Of a stretch of DNA of 64,000 nucleotides, positions 36,973 to 44,996 are shown one piece after another. Within the stretch, counting starts at the first letter, position 1; the number at the start of each line of letters is the position of its first letter. The translations under genes and the position numbers were made by a program. The notes under the pieces are model-generated. The model made no database searches, had not been told where the DNA came from, and saw only the letters and a program-made list of their open reading frames with translations. The stretch comes from Clostridium sp. D43t1_170807_H7 (GTDB lineage Bacteria; Bacillota; Clostridia; Clostridiales; Clostridiaceae): positions 86,868 to 150,867 of the forward strand of contig NZ_JADNLK010000006.1 in NCBI RefSeq assembly GCF_015555905.1, read 5' to 3'.

Positions 36973-38040
36973 TTACAAGTCTAAAGCCATATCACCTTGT
37001 TTAATCCATTCTTTCTTACGCATAAATTCGGAAATTATAAATGTAAGAAGGGCTGGAAGTACAAAATGCATTACTATTATTTGTAGCATAACTATTTTTG
37101 ATGAAGCTGTTTGTGTCATTGTTTGATAAGCCATAATTTGTCCTACAAATCCTGCAGATCCCATACCAGATCCAGTTGCATTATTAGTCATCTTTAAGAA
37201 GGTTGAAGAAATAGGTCCTAATATTGCACTAGATATAATTGAAGGTAGCCATATTACAGGTTTTTTAATTATATTAGGTATTTGAAGCATTGATGTACCA
37301 ATACCTTGTGCAAGGAGTCCACCAAATTTATTTTCTCTATAGCTTGCAACAGCAAAACCAACCATTTGGCAACAGCATCCTACAACAGCAGCTCCAGCAG
37401 TTATCCCATCAAGATTTAATATAACCCCAATAGCAGCAGAACTGATAGGTAGTGTTAATAATATACCCATAATTACAGAAACTAAAATACCCATAATAAA
37501 AGGTTGTTGTTCCATAGCAAACATTATTATTGTTCCAAGCCAAGTCATAAATTCTGATATTGGAGGGCTTAGAAGTAATCCAACAGTAGAACCAACTCCG
37601 ATGGTAACAAGTGGAGTTATTATAATATCAATTTTTGTTTTACCAGCAATAAGACGTCCAACTTCAATTCCTACAACAGCAGCAATAAATGCACCTAAAG
37701 GTTCTCCAGGGCCAGAAAGTGTAATAACTCCAGTATCAGACATAATGCTTCCAGCAAGTATCTTAGTAGCGAAGCCACCCACCATACCTGATACTGCTGC
37801 AGAAATTACTACAAGAGGAGTTTCTTTAAATTTATAAGCTACTCCAACACCTATTCCAGCACAAGTTGCAGCAGCTGAAATCTTACCTATAAGAAAGATA
37901 GTAGTGCCTATGCTTCCATCTATCAGATTACCTATTTGTTGTAATATAGTACCTATTATTAATGTAGAAAATAGGCCTAAGGCCATACCACTTAATCCAT
38001 CAATAAATATATGATTTAAGTATTGTTTTAAGTTTTTCAT
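36973..38040 (-). CDS. PTS-type IIC membrane protein, PfoR family
   Basis: 355 residues, about ten hydrophobic segments, with glycine-rich turns (GISxGMALGLFSTLIIGTI-like start, GGFATKILAGSIM, PGEPLGAFIAAVVGIEVGRL). It matches the PTS_EIIC_2/COG3641 group, which includes the perfringolysin regulator PfoR of C. perfringens. No EIIA or EIIB gene is adjacent, so its substrate and partners are unclear. Confidence 0.8.
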   Translation of the reverse strand: MKNLKQYLNHIFIDGLSGMALGLFSTLIIGTILQQIGNLIDGSIGTTIFLIGKISAAATCAGIGVGVAYKFKETPLVVISAAVSGMVGGFATKILAGSIMSDTGVITLSGPGEPLGAFIAAVVGIEVGRLIAGKTKIDIIITPLVTIGVGSTVGLLLSPPISEFMTWLGTIIMFAMEQQPFIMGILVSVIMGILLTLPISSAAIGVILNLDGITAGAAVVGCCCQMVGFAVASYRENKFGGLLAQGIGTSMLQIPNIIKKPVIWLPSIISSAILGPISSTFLKMTNNATGSGMGSAGFVGQIMAYQTMTQTASSKIVMLQIIVMHFVLPALLTFIISEFMRKKEWIKQGDMALDL

Positions 38041-38182
38041 AATTAATGTGTCCCCCTTTAATTAATAAGTGTATATACATGTGTAATGTTGAGTTAAGTT
38101 TAGCATAATTTGGACGCAGAGGTCAATTTATTTTAAAGTTACTAAAAAGTTACTAATGTAAGTATTATCTTCCATAAAATGT

Positions 38183-38232
38183 ATCTGCCTCCGGGGTCAA
38201 TCCAAATATTGGATTAACCCCGAAGGCAGATT
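38183..38232. repeat. Intergenic hairpin repeat, copy 1
   Basis: Long imperfect palindrome with arms ATCTGCCTCCGGGGTCAATC and GGATTAACCCCGAAGGCAGA around AATAT. The core GGTCAATCCA...TGGATTnACC recurs in the hairpin at 43610-43652. It lies between the PfoR-type gene and the 38299 gene and has no T-tract, so it is more repeat-like than a terminator. Confidence 0.6.
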
Positions 38233-38298
38233 TGTTAGAATAAAAAGTAAGATTCAGATGTAGAATTATAGTAAGATTGATATATTTGGAGGAAGTAT

Positions 38299-38910
38299 AT
38301 GTCATCAGATATTCAGGAAATAAGTAATTTGAAAGAAATTTTATGTAGGAAAAAAGTTGCTGCAATAAGGAAGAAATATTATAAGGCTGAAAAGAGAGTT
38401 TGTAAGAAGATATTAAAAAATAATGATGGAGATTATGAATTTCTAATTAAAAGTAGTTTTGTAGAGTTTAGAAAAAGATATTTCAGTAATCTTTATAATG
38501 TTATTAATGGTATAGTAAATAATTCTATAGGAAGTATAGAAGGAGAAATGAGGGCTTATATTTCTGAGAAGGAAAGAAGTAGAACATTTGAGGTTATATC
38601 TTTAATAAGAAGTATTTTAGACAGAAATAATATAATATGGGCATTGCATAAGGAATACTTGGACTGCAGAAAAGATTGTACGTGTCCAGAAGTTATTACC
38701 ATCGTCATTGGACAACAATATAAAAATTTAGCATTAAATATTTTTAATATGTTAGGAACTATGGAAAATGGACAGATTTTTGTAATTAATAATGTAAGAG
38801 TTAGAATAGCTTTTAATTTTATTCTTGAAGATAATATATATAATTTAACTAATAATAATATAAGATACTGTATATTAGAAGATGAATCATTACCAATACT
38901 AACTCCATAG
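38299..38910 (+). CDS. Hypothetical helical protein (203 aa)
   Basis: GGAGGAAG precedes the ATG. The N-terminal half is basic and helical (RKKVAAIRKKYYKAEKRVCK); a segment with CRKDCTC lies in the middle. No membrane segment or recognised family. Confidence 0.55.
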   Translation: MSSDIQEISNLKEILCRKKVAAIRKKYYKAEKRVCKKILKNNDGDYEFLIKSSFVEFRKRYFSNLYNVINGIVNNSIGSIEGEMRAYISEKERSRTFEVISLIRSILDRNNIIWALHKEYLDCRKDCTCPEVITIVIGQQYKNLALNIFNMLGTMENGQIFVINNVRVRIAFNFILEDNIYNLTNNNIRYCILEDESLPILTP

Positions 38911-38915
38911 GTAGA

Positions 38916-38958
38916 TTACCTCTAGTTTGAAAATACATATAAACTAGAGGTAAATAAA
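38916..38958 (+). terminator. Terminator after the 38299 gene
   Basis: Stem TTACCTCTAGTTT/AAACTAGAGGTAA around a 12-base loop. The run that follows is A-rich on this strand, so it may work better on the minus strand. Confidence 0.55.
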
Positions 38959-39043
38959 AAAATATTAATCTTGAAAGAGGTTTTTGGGAAAAATTCCAAA
39001 AATCAGAAAACTTTTTAAAATATATAGAAAAACAAAAATAATA

Positions 39044-39052
39044 TGATATAAT
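39044..39052 (+). promoter_or_regulatory. Extended -10 promoter
   Basis: TGATATAAT (TG, one base, TATAAT at 39047-39052) lies 51 bases before the ATG of the small gene at 39103. Confidence 0.45.
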
Positions 39053-39102
39053 AAATACATAACAGGAAAACGTATACAATATATAAAACGGGAGGATTTA
39101 AT

Positions 39103-39222
39103 ATGATTGAAGAATTAAAAGTTGTAGAAATTAATAAGGAAAAAGAAGAGAAAAATGATGAAGCAAAATCATCTGAAAAAGAGGCCATACTTAAAGAGTA
39201 TGAAGATACATTAGGGTATTAA
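39103..39222 (+). CDS. Small acidic protein (39 aa)
   Basis: GGGAGGATTTAAT gives an excellent ribosome site and an extended -10 lies upstream. The peptide is highly charged (VVEINKEKEEKNDEAKSSEK). It has its own terminator downstream. Function unknown. Confidence 0.5.
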   Translation: MIEELKVVEINKEKEEKNDEAKSSEKEAILKEYEDTLGY

Positions 39223-39321
39223 GAGAATTTAAATTATAAACTTATAAGAGCTGATGGGTAAGGTCCTTATAGTTTATCTATGGTATTTAGGGTAAAACAA
39301 TTATGGTATAAAAGGGTATTA

Positions 39322-39369
39322 AATAAGATGCTAAATAGCTTGTCCTATTTAGCATCTTATTTTTTTTAT
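39322..39369 (+). terminator. Strong terminator
   Basis: Stem AATAAGATGCTAAATA/TATTTAGCATCTTATT around GCTTGTCC and a seven-T tract. It closes the small 39103 transcript. Confidence 0.85.
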
Positions 39370-39473
39370 TGAAATAAATAGTATTATTCCGTAAAATACC
39401 AACTAGAGACATTGAGTCAAGTTATAATTTTAGTAATGTTTTATTTAGATATTTACTTTAGGAGGAATTAAAA

Positions 39474-39947
39474 ATGCAAATGAAAAAGGAAGTTAGTATT
39501 AATAAGATAAAAAAGGATGCTGAAGATTTATTTAGAGGGGGATTTTTCTGCTCTGAAGCAGTGATGAGTAGTATTAGAAGTAATTTTGAATTAGATATAC
39601 CTGAAATTGTTATTGCAATGGCATCTGGGTTTCCTGTTGGAATAGGTAGATCAAAATGTTTATGTGGAGCTGTTTCAGGAGGGGTAATGGCATTAGGGCT
39701 ATTTTTTGGAAGAACAGTACAAAATGATCCTAAAGTTGAAAAGAATTTAGAAGTAGCAAAGGAGCTACATGATTATTTTAAAGTAGCTAATGGAAAGAAT
39801 GCTTTATGTTGTCGCATATTAACAAAAGAATTTGATATGGGAAAAGGTGAACATAAGGAACAATGTATTCATTTAACAGGATTAGTTGCTGAAAAAGTAG
39901 CTGAAATAGTAGTTAGAGAATTTAATTTAAAAAATATTGATGAATAA
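39474..39947 (+). CDS. C_GCAxxG_C_C family protein (probable redox/metal)
   Basis: 157 residues with FFCSEAVMSSI, then CLCGAVSGGVMALGLFFGR, CCRILTKEF and EQCIHLTG, the cysteine spacing that names this family. The conserved cysteines suggest a metal or redox cofactor; no function is proven. AGGAGGAATTAAAA is the ribosome site. It is followed after 18 bases by a VOC gene, a likely operon. Confidence 0.85.
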   Translation: MQMKKEVSINKIKKDAEDLFRGGFFCSEAVMSSIRSNFELDIPEIVIAMASGFPVGIGRSKCLCGAVSGGVMALGLFFGRTVQNDPKVEKNLEVAKELHDYFKVANGKNALCCRILTKEFDMGKGEHKEQCIHLTGLVAEKVAEIVVREFNLKNIDE

Positions 39948-39965
39948 CTTTAAAAAGGAGAAATT

Positions 39966-40349
39966 ATGAGGATAAATAAAATACATCATGTGGCAATAAT
40001 TTGCTCAAATTATGAAATATCAAAGAAATTTTATACTGAAATATTAGGACTTAAGATTATTAGAGAAGTATATAGAGAAGAAAGGGAATCTTATAAATTA
40101 GATTTGGAGCTTGGAGATAGTCAAATAGAGTTATTTTCCTTTAAAAATTCTCCTGAAAGAGTAAGTTATCCTGAGGCAAGGGGACTTAGACATCTTTCTT
40201 TTGAAGTTGATAATATAGAAGAAACTATTAGTTATTTAGAGAGTAATGGAGTAAAATGTGAGCCAATAAGAATAGATGAATTTACATTAAAAAGATTTAC
40301 TTTTTTTGAAGATCCAGATAAATTACCTCTTGAATTATATGAAAAATAG
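39966..40349 (+). CDS. VOC/glyoxalase family protein
   Basis: 127 residues: INKIHHVAIICSNYEISKKF start, YTEILGLKI, RGLRHLSFEVDN, FFEDPDKLPLELYEK. This is a single-domain vicinal oxygen chelate protein of the SMU1112c-like kind, with metal-binding His and Glu. The substrate is unknown. Confidence 0.85.
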   Translation: MRINKIHHVAIICSNYEISKKFYTEILGLKIIREVYREERESYKLDLELGDSQIELFSFKNSPERVSYPEARGLRHLSFEVDNIEETISYLESNGVKCEPIRIDEFTLKRFTFFEDPDKLPLELYEK

Positions 40350-40559
40350 AAGTCAATATTATACTTTAAATTGTTTTAATAGTCTCATTAATTTTTATTA
40401 TAAAAATTAAACCCTATAAAGTTAAAGTTTATATCTCATTGGATATATAGGTTTATATTACCAATAAGATCATAACAAGATTCGACAAGTTATTTCTTGT
40501 ATGTTTTGTATAATTAGCTTGTAAAGAGATAAAACTAGATTTTTATTAGGGGGACGGCT

Positions 40560-40850
40560 ATGAGTACTAAAGATAAGTTAATTGAGTTATCAGAAGAAGC
40601 AGTAGAAATAATTAAGGAAGTAATGGATAGGACAGAAGAAGAAAGTCAATTAGTTAATGTAGATTATAACGAAAGTGGAGATACCATAAATTTTAAATTT
40701 GAGGATAATAGAATTGTTGAATACAGTTTAAGTGAGTTATGCTATATTTTTGAAGATGGTTTAGAGGGGTTTGAGATTTTTTCAATAAATAGATTTAGAG
40801 AATTTTATATTAAACTAAAAAAAATTCAATCACAAACTGAACTTTTATAG
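40560..40850 (+). CDS. Hypothetical acidic protein (96 aa), paralogue of 23022
   Basis: GGGGGACGGCT precedes the ATG. The protein shares with the product of 23022 the N-terminal EEAVEIIKE helix and the RIVEYSLSELCYIFEDGL segment. It lacks the C-terminal extension seen there. Function unknown. Confidence 0.6.
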   Translation: MSTKDKLIELSEEAVEIIKEVMDRTEEESQLVNVDYNESGDTINFKFEDNRIVEYSLSELCYIFEDGLEGFEIFSINRFREFYIKLKKIQSQTELL

Positions 40851-40898
40851 AAAAAAGCTAAATGCTTTAACTTAATTTTAAAATTATATAATTATTAG

Positions 40899-40968
40899 GC
40901 TGGTACATGAATGGAATACTAAAGGCTTAGAGGTATTTTATTCAGAAAGGGATGTACCAGCTTTTTTT
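40899..40968 (+). terminator. Terminator with long loop
   Basis: Stem GCTGGTACAT (40899-40908)/ATGTACCAGC (40952-40961) and a T7 tract. The 43-base loop is unusual for a simple terminator, so a leader or regulatory RNA end is possible. Confidence 0.65.
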
Positions 40969-40976
40969 ATTAAGGA

Positions 40977-41627
40977 TTATTCTAAGGGGGTTAGATACTC
41001 TTTAATATTATCATAATTTACAGTAAAAGCTTCTCCATCTTCAAGAATTATATGATTTCCACTATAAGGTTTACCATCTATTAAGAGAATAAAATTATTA
41101 ACATTATAATTATAGCAATAAGTATACATTATACTATCTAAAATTCCACATTCAGGACCACTACCAAGATTTTTTATATTATCATAATAATCTTTAGATA
41201 AGTCTACAGTTAATGAATCATTATCTCTATCTATTTTTGCACTTTTAACATAAAGACTTTCTGGTAAGGTTGAAACGCCAGATTTTACTTCTTTTTTTAG
41301 TTCTTCTGTAAGTGCAGAAATTAATGCATTATCCTTTACTGGAATTACAGTATCTTTATAATAATAACAATTATCTGAACAGTAATAGTAAAAAATCCTA
41401 CAGTTTTTATTAACAATAGTACACTCAGAAGTTTTATTATCAATATCCTCTTCAATATATTCTTCGGATGAAGAAGTATTTATTTCCTTGTCTGAGTTTG
41501 TTGAATTATTATTAGTAATATTAGAATTATTTTCTTGAGTTGTTGTTTTATCATTTACATTTGTACAGCTAAAAAGAAAGAAAGTTAATGATAATAAAGC
41601 AAAAAGGGTTAAGAGATACTTTTTCAT
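40977..41627 (-). CDS. GerMN-domain lipoprotein
   Basis: 216 residues: a lipoprotein signal with lipobox LFSC (about 17-20), a Thr/Asn-rich linker and a GerMN domain (DNALISALTEELKKEV, SLTVDLSKDYY, FILLIDGKP). GerMN proteins are found in germination and sporulation-related envelopes. The cysteines in NCRIFYYYCSDNCYYY are unusual. AAGGAGTAATC precedes the ATG. Confidence 0.82.
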   Translation of the reverse strand: MKKYLLTLFALLSLTFFLFSCTNVNDKTTTQENNSNITNNNSTNSDKEINTSSSEEYIEEDIDNKTSECTIVNKNCRIFYYYCSDNCYYYKDTVIPVKDNALISALTEELKKEVKSGVSTLPESLYVKSAKIDRDNDSLTVDLSKDYYDNIKNLGSGPECGILDSIMYTYCYNYNVNNFILLIDGKPYSGNHIILEDGEAFTVNYDNIKEYLTPLE

Positions 41628-41786
41628 TGATTACTCCTTAAAAATAAATTTCATTTTTACTATTATATGAATGTGGAGCTATTAGTTATTATTATTATTA
41701 TTATTTCAATATGTTATTTAAGATAAGATTAAAATTTATGTTATACTATCCATATACTAAAATTTGCATCATATAAGGAGAATAAT

Positions 41787-42581
41787 ATGTATTTAATTGA
41801 TTATCACATTCACTCAAATAACTCTTTTGATAGTAAGGAAACTGTATTAGCAGTTTGTGAAGCTGCAATCGAAAAAGGAATAAATGAAATTTGCTTTACT
41901 GAGCATTTTGCAGTTAAAGAAGGAATAAAAAGCTATGGATTTTTAAATTTAAAGAAATATAGTGATGAAATAAAAGAGTGTAGAGAGGTTTTTAAGGACA
42001 AGCTTATAATAAGAGCTGGAATTGAAATTTGCGAACCACATGAAAATGAAGAGGAATTGAGAGAAATACTTGAAAATATACCTTTTGATTTTATTTTAGG
42101 ATCAGTACATAATTTTGATTATAATATTGGACTTGTAACATATATGAGTTGCCACTCTAAAGAAGAAAGTTACAGTAGATATTTTGAAGAAGTAAATAAA
42201 GTTTGTATGTCTCCTCACATTGATGTTGTAGCTCACTTAGATTTAATGAAGAGATATGCTTTTAATACCCATGGAAATTATGATTTTAATGATTATAAAG
42301 AAAAAATAGAAGAGGTACTTAAAAATATAATCAAAGCAGGGAAAGGTATTGAAGTTAATACTTCTACTTTAAGAGCAGTTGTTAATGAAACTATGCCATC
42401 AATTGATATATTAAAAATGTATTATGATTTAGGCGGAAAAATAATAACTTTTGGTTCTGATGCGCATAAGGTTGAAGATGTTGGTGCCGACATTAAAGAA
42501 AGTATGGATGTATTAAAGAATATTGGATTTAAAAATATATATACATTCCAAAATAGACAAGCAATTCCGATAGAAATTTAA
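41787..42581 (+). CDS. hisJ: Histidinol-phosphatase, PHP family
   Basis: 264 residues: DYHIHSNNSFDS at the start (the metal-binding HxH), FTEHFAVKE, GIEICEPHE, HIDVVAHLDLMKRY and TFGSDAHK at the end are the PHP metal ligands. Length suits HisJ (about 265). No other his genes are adjacent, so a general PHP phosphoesterase is possible. Confidence 0.8.
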   Translation: MYLIDYHIHSNNSFDSKETVLAVCEAAIEKGINEICFTEHFAVKEGIKSYGFLNLKKYSDEIKECREVFKDKLIIRAGIEICEPHENEEELREILENIPFDFILGSVHNFDYNIGLVTYMSCHSKEESYSRYFEEVNKVCMSPHIDVVAHLDLMKRYAFNTHGNYDFNDYKEKIEEVLKNIIKAGKGIEVNTSTLRAVVNETMPSIDILKMYYDLGGKIITFGSDAHKVEDVGADIKESMDVLKNIGFKNIYTFQNRQAIPIEI

Positions 42582-42741
42582 GAAAAATTACTATTGGAAA
42601 ATCAGGATAATTTGATAATGCATGAGATTTATTGTATTTAGAAGTTTTTGCAAGATATATAAGAAATTTAATAATTTTTAACTAGTTATCATATTAATTT
42701 ACTTTAAATTGGGTTTGAGAAATTTAATTAAGAAGAATACA

Positions 42742-42769
42742 ATTTAATTAAGCAATTACTTAATTAAAT
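42742..42769 (+). promoter_or_regulatory. Probable ArsR-type operator
   Basis: Perfect inverted repeat ATTTAATTAAG / CTTAATTAAAT, spacer CAATTA, ends 12 bases before the regulator start. A further half site AATTTAATTAAG occurs at 42721. Autoregulation of the adjacent ArsR gene is likely. Confidence 0.6.
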
Positions 42770-42781
42770 CGAGGTACACTT

Positions 42782-43156
42782 ATGAATGAAAAAGTTAAAG
42801 TTTTTAAAGCTATAGGTGATGAAACTAGGTTAAAGATATTAATTTTATTATCTAGTAAAAATGTATGTGCAAAGGGTATTGCTAAACATTTAGAGATTTC
42901 TGAAGCAGCAGTATCACAACATATAAAAACTCTTAAGGAAGCAAATCTTGTAATAGCATATAAAGAAGGATATTACGTTATGTATGAATTAAATAAAGAC
43001 ATTTTAGAAAATGCTAAAAAATTTATGGACCTTCTCATTCATAAAGATATAGATTTAATAAGTAAGCAATGTAATATTAAAATTAGTGATTTAAGCATAG
43101 CTAAGTGTAAACTTAACTGTAAATCAATGAAATGTTGTTGTAAGAGAAAATTTTAA
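42782..43156 (+). CDS. ArsR family metalloregulator with Cys-rich tail
   Basis: 124 residues: winged HTH (ETRLKILILLSS, HLEISEAAVSQHIKTL) then a tail rich in cysteine (CKLNCKSMKCCC). The tail suggests thiophilic metal binding beyond the classic ArsR helix. It is followed after 12 bases by a NifX-like gene and preceded by a palindrome, a probable operator. GAGGTACAC is the ribosome site. Confidence 0.85.
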   Translation: MNEKVKVFKAIGDETRLKILILLSSKNVCAKGIAKHLEISEAAVSQHIKTLKEANLVIAYKEGYYVMYELNKDILENAKKFMDLLIHKDIDLISKQCNIKISDLSIAKCKLNCKSMKCCCKRKF

Positions 43157-43168
43157 GGAGGAATTGTA

Positions 43169-43546
43169 ATGAAAGTATGTTTCCCAGTAAAATCAAATGA
43201 AGGTATGAGTAGTATACCTTATAATCATTTTGGTAGTGCTCCGGAGTTTATTATTTGTGATTTAGAAACTAATAATGTTAAAGCTATAGGAAATGGAGAT
43301 TTAGGCCATGAACATGGAAAATGTCAACCTATTAAAGCTTTATCAGGTGAAGTTGTTGATGCTGTTGTAGTTGGTGGTATTGGTAAAGGTGCTATAGTTA
43401 AATTAAATTCTATGGGCATAAAGGTTTATCAATCTATTGAAGGAACTATAGAAGAGAATGTTAATTCATTGAAAAATGGTGAATTAAAGGAGTTTGATAG
43501 TAATCATACATGTAACCATGATGGATGTTCTCATCATAACCATTAA
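43169..43546 (+). CDS. NifX/NifB-like iron-molybdenum cofactor-binding family protein
   Basis: 125 residues: MKVCFPVKSNEGMSSIPYNH, FGSAPEFIICD, VVDAVVVGGIGKGA, typical of the dinitrogenase cofactor biosynthesis domain. The tail is His/Cys-rich (CNHDGCSHHNH), probably metal binding. Strict nitrogenase function is not implied; its partner ArsR suggests metal handling. Confidence 0.85.
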   Translation: MKVCFPVKSNEGMSSIPYNHFGSAPEFIICDLETNNVKAIGNGDLGHEHGKCQPIKALSGEVVDAVVVGGIGKGAIVKLNSMGIKVYQSIEGTIEENVNSLKNGELKEFDSNHTCNHDGCSHHNH

Positions 43547-43558
43547 AAGTAGATATTT

Positions 43559-43588
43559 GGTCAGCTATTAAGCTGGCCTTTTTTTATA
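43559..43588 (+). terminator. Terminator of the ArsR/NifX-like operon
   Basis: Stem GGTCAGCT/AGCTGGCC with loop ATTA and a T7 tract. Confidence 0.85.
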
Positions 43589-43609
43589 CTTAATCGACAA
43601 AATACGGGA

Positions 43610-43652
43610 TACCTCTGAGGTCAATCCAATATATGGATTTACCTCAGAGATA
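43610..43652. repeat. Intergenic hairpin repeat, copy 2
   Basis: Arms ATACCTCTGAGGTCAATCCA and TGGATTTACCTCAGAGATA around ATATA. It shares the core GGTCAATCCA...TGGATTnACC with the hairpin at 38183-38232, while the outer stem differs but stays paired. Confidence 0.6.
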
Positions 43653-43727
43653 GGGAAGAACATACTTTCACTTTATGGAAAAGTGTAGTAGAATATAAGG
43701 TGATAAAACTACAGAGGATGGAAGCAG

Positions 43728-44282
43728 ATGAAAGGAAAAGAGCACATGATTGTAGGAACTACTGCAACGGCAACTATGGGAATTGGTTTTTTAATTACTA
43801 AGACTTTTGATAGTGCTGTATATTTAGTTCCTTTAATTATTGGTGGATTTATTGGATCATACATGCCTGATATTGATTCACATAATTCTAAAGCAAGACA
43901 AGTTTTTAATAAGGTATTAACATTTTCCATAATAGCAATAGTATTAGGATATATGTTAGGAATTGTATTAAGTGTAAGTGATATATTGAATTTCTTAGAA
44001 AGCAATATTAAAAATTGTTTTGCAACAGTTATGTTTTGTATAACAACTGTATTAGGAAAGTTATCTCCGCATAGAATGTTTACTCATAAATGGCTTGGCA
44101 CATTAATGTTTTGCGGAAGTGTATATTTAACAGGAAATATATATTTAGCATTAGGTTTTTCTATGGGATATATTTTACATATTGTTTGTGATAGATTTTC
44201 ACCAAGAGGTAAGAATTTAAAATTCTTTGAGTTTAAGTTACCTTGTAAAAACTCTAAAAATAAAACAACAATTACTTGGTAA
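43728..44282 (+). CDS. YdjM-like (DUF457) membrane metal-dependent hydrolase
   Basis: 184 residues: the start KGKEHMIVGTTATATMG, PDIDSHNSKARQ and HRMFTHKWLGTL motifs match the DUF457/YdjM family, with several membrane segments. The His/Asp residues are the probable metal ligands. Function unresolved. Confidence 0.82.
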   Translation: MKGKEHMIVGTTATATMGIGFLITKTFDSAVYLVPLIIGGFIGSYMPDIDSHNSKARQVFNKVLTFSIIAIVLGYMLGIVLSVSDILNFLESNIKNCFATVMFCITTVLGKLSPHRMFTHKWLGTLMFCGSVYLTGNIYLALGFSMGYILHIVCDRFSPRGKNLKFFEFKLPCKNSKNKTTITW

Positions 44283-44332
44283 ATACAATTTTTAATAAAT
44301 TAAATACTTAGTTACAGAGAAGAATTAGTAAG

Positions 44333-44378
44333 AATAAAAGAATTGGCAACTACTTAGAAGCTAATTCTTTTATTTTTA
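44333..44378 (+). terminator. Terminator after the YdjM-like gene
   Basis: Stem AATAAAAGAATT/AATTCTTTTATT around an 18-base loop, followed by TTTATATTTTT. It overlaps the end of the possible minus-strand remnant. Confidence 0.7.
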
Positions 44379-44577
44379 TATTTTTAGGTAAATTTACCTT
44401 TATTGCTTTAAGTATACCTTTTGGATCTTCAGTCACTATTGAGCAAATAAGTAAATCATATTTAGTTGTAAGTTTTAACTCATAAGTATTTTCTTTATCT
44501 TTTTTTTTTTTTAGTAATAAACTTTGAATTTCATTGAATTGGCTTAAAAATTTTTTTATAAAATTTTTAAAAAACGT
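44350..44577 (-). other. Possible gene remnant with an A13 homopolymer
   Basis: On the minus strand a 75-codon frame without any standard start codon reads like protein (YELKLTTKYDLLICSIVTED, then GILKAIKVNLPKNIKIKELA) up to a TAG. It contains 13 consecutive A (plus-strand T at 44500-44512), prone to slippage. It is probably a decayed gene end; I recognise no family. The remainder of 44283-44706 shows nothing else. Confidence 0.3.
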
Positions 44578-44706
44578 TTATGGAAAATATTTACAAATAA
44601 TACTTTAAGCTGTATAATATATTTATAGTAGTTGAAAGAAAAACTTTAAGGCTACTATAATCTATAGATTTTATAATTATAAAAGCTAAAGGGGTGGTGC
44701 TTCTAA

Positions 44707-44856
44707 ATGTCGTTATTAGATGATGTTCAGTTTGTGAACAAATATGATAGAGAGGAGGCGTGCGTAAAGGTTAAAAATAGGCTTTTAATTAATGCTAAAA
44801 TTAAACTTTATAAATGTTTTAAAGAAGGAGATGATCTAATCTATCTAATACATTAG
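44707..44856 (+). CDS. Small hypothetical protein (49 aa)
   Basis: AAAGGGGTGGT precedes ATG 44707. The sequence is mixed charge (LDDVQFVNKYDREEACVKVK). A TATAAT at 44613-44618 could be its promoter. It has no recognised family and could be a chance frame. Confidence 0.4.
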   Translation: MSLLDDVQFVNKYDREEACVKVKNRLLINAKIKLYKCFKEGDDLIYLIH

Positions 44857-44935
44857 TAAAGGGGGATAGAAGTTCGTTATTCATAAAATAGAGTTTTAAA
44901 CATTTTTTATTTGAAGATAATTTAATAATGTATAT

Positions 44936-44970
44936 AAAAAGGAGCTACTTAATTTAGCTCCTTTTAATTT
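44936..44970 (+). terminator. Terminator upstream of the YtvI-like gene
   Basis: Stem AAAAGGAGCTA/TAGCTCCTTTT around CTTAATT, followed by AATTTTAAT. It ends the small 44707 transcript. Confidence 0.75.
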
Positions 44971-44996
44971 TAATATGAAAGGCAGATGAGATAAAA

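Noticed and set aside
38165..38365. Minus-strand 66-aa gene
   Set aside because: It is generated by the hairpin repeat and the antisense of the 38299 gene start, with no recognisable protein features.
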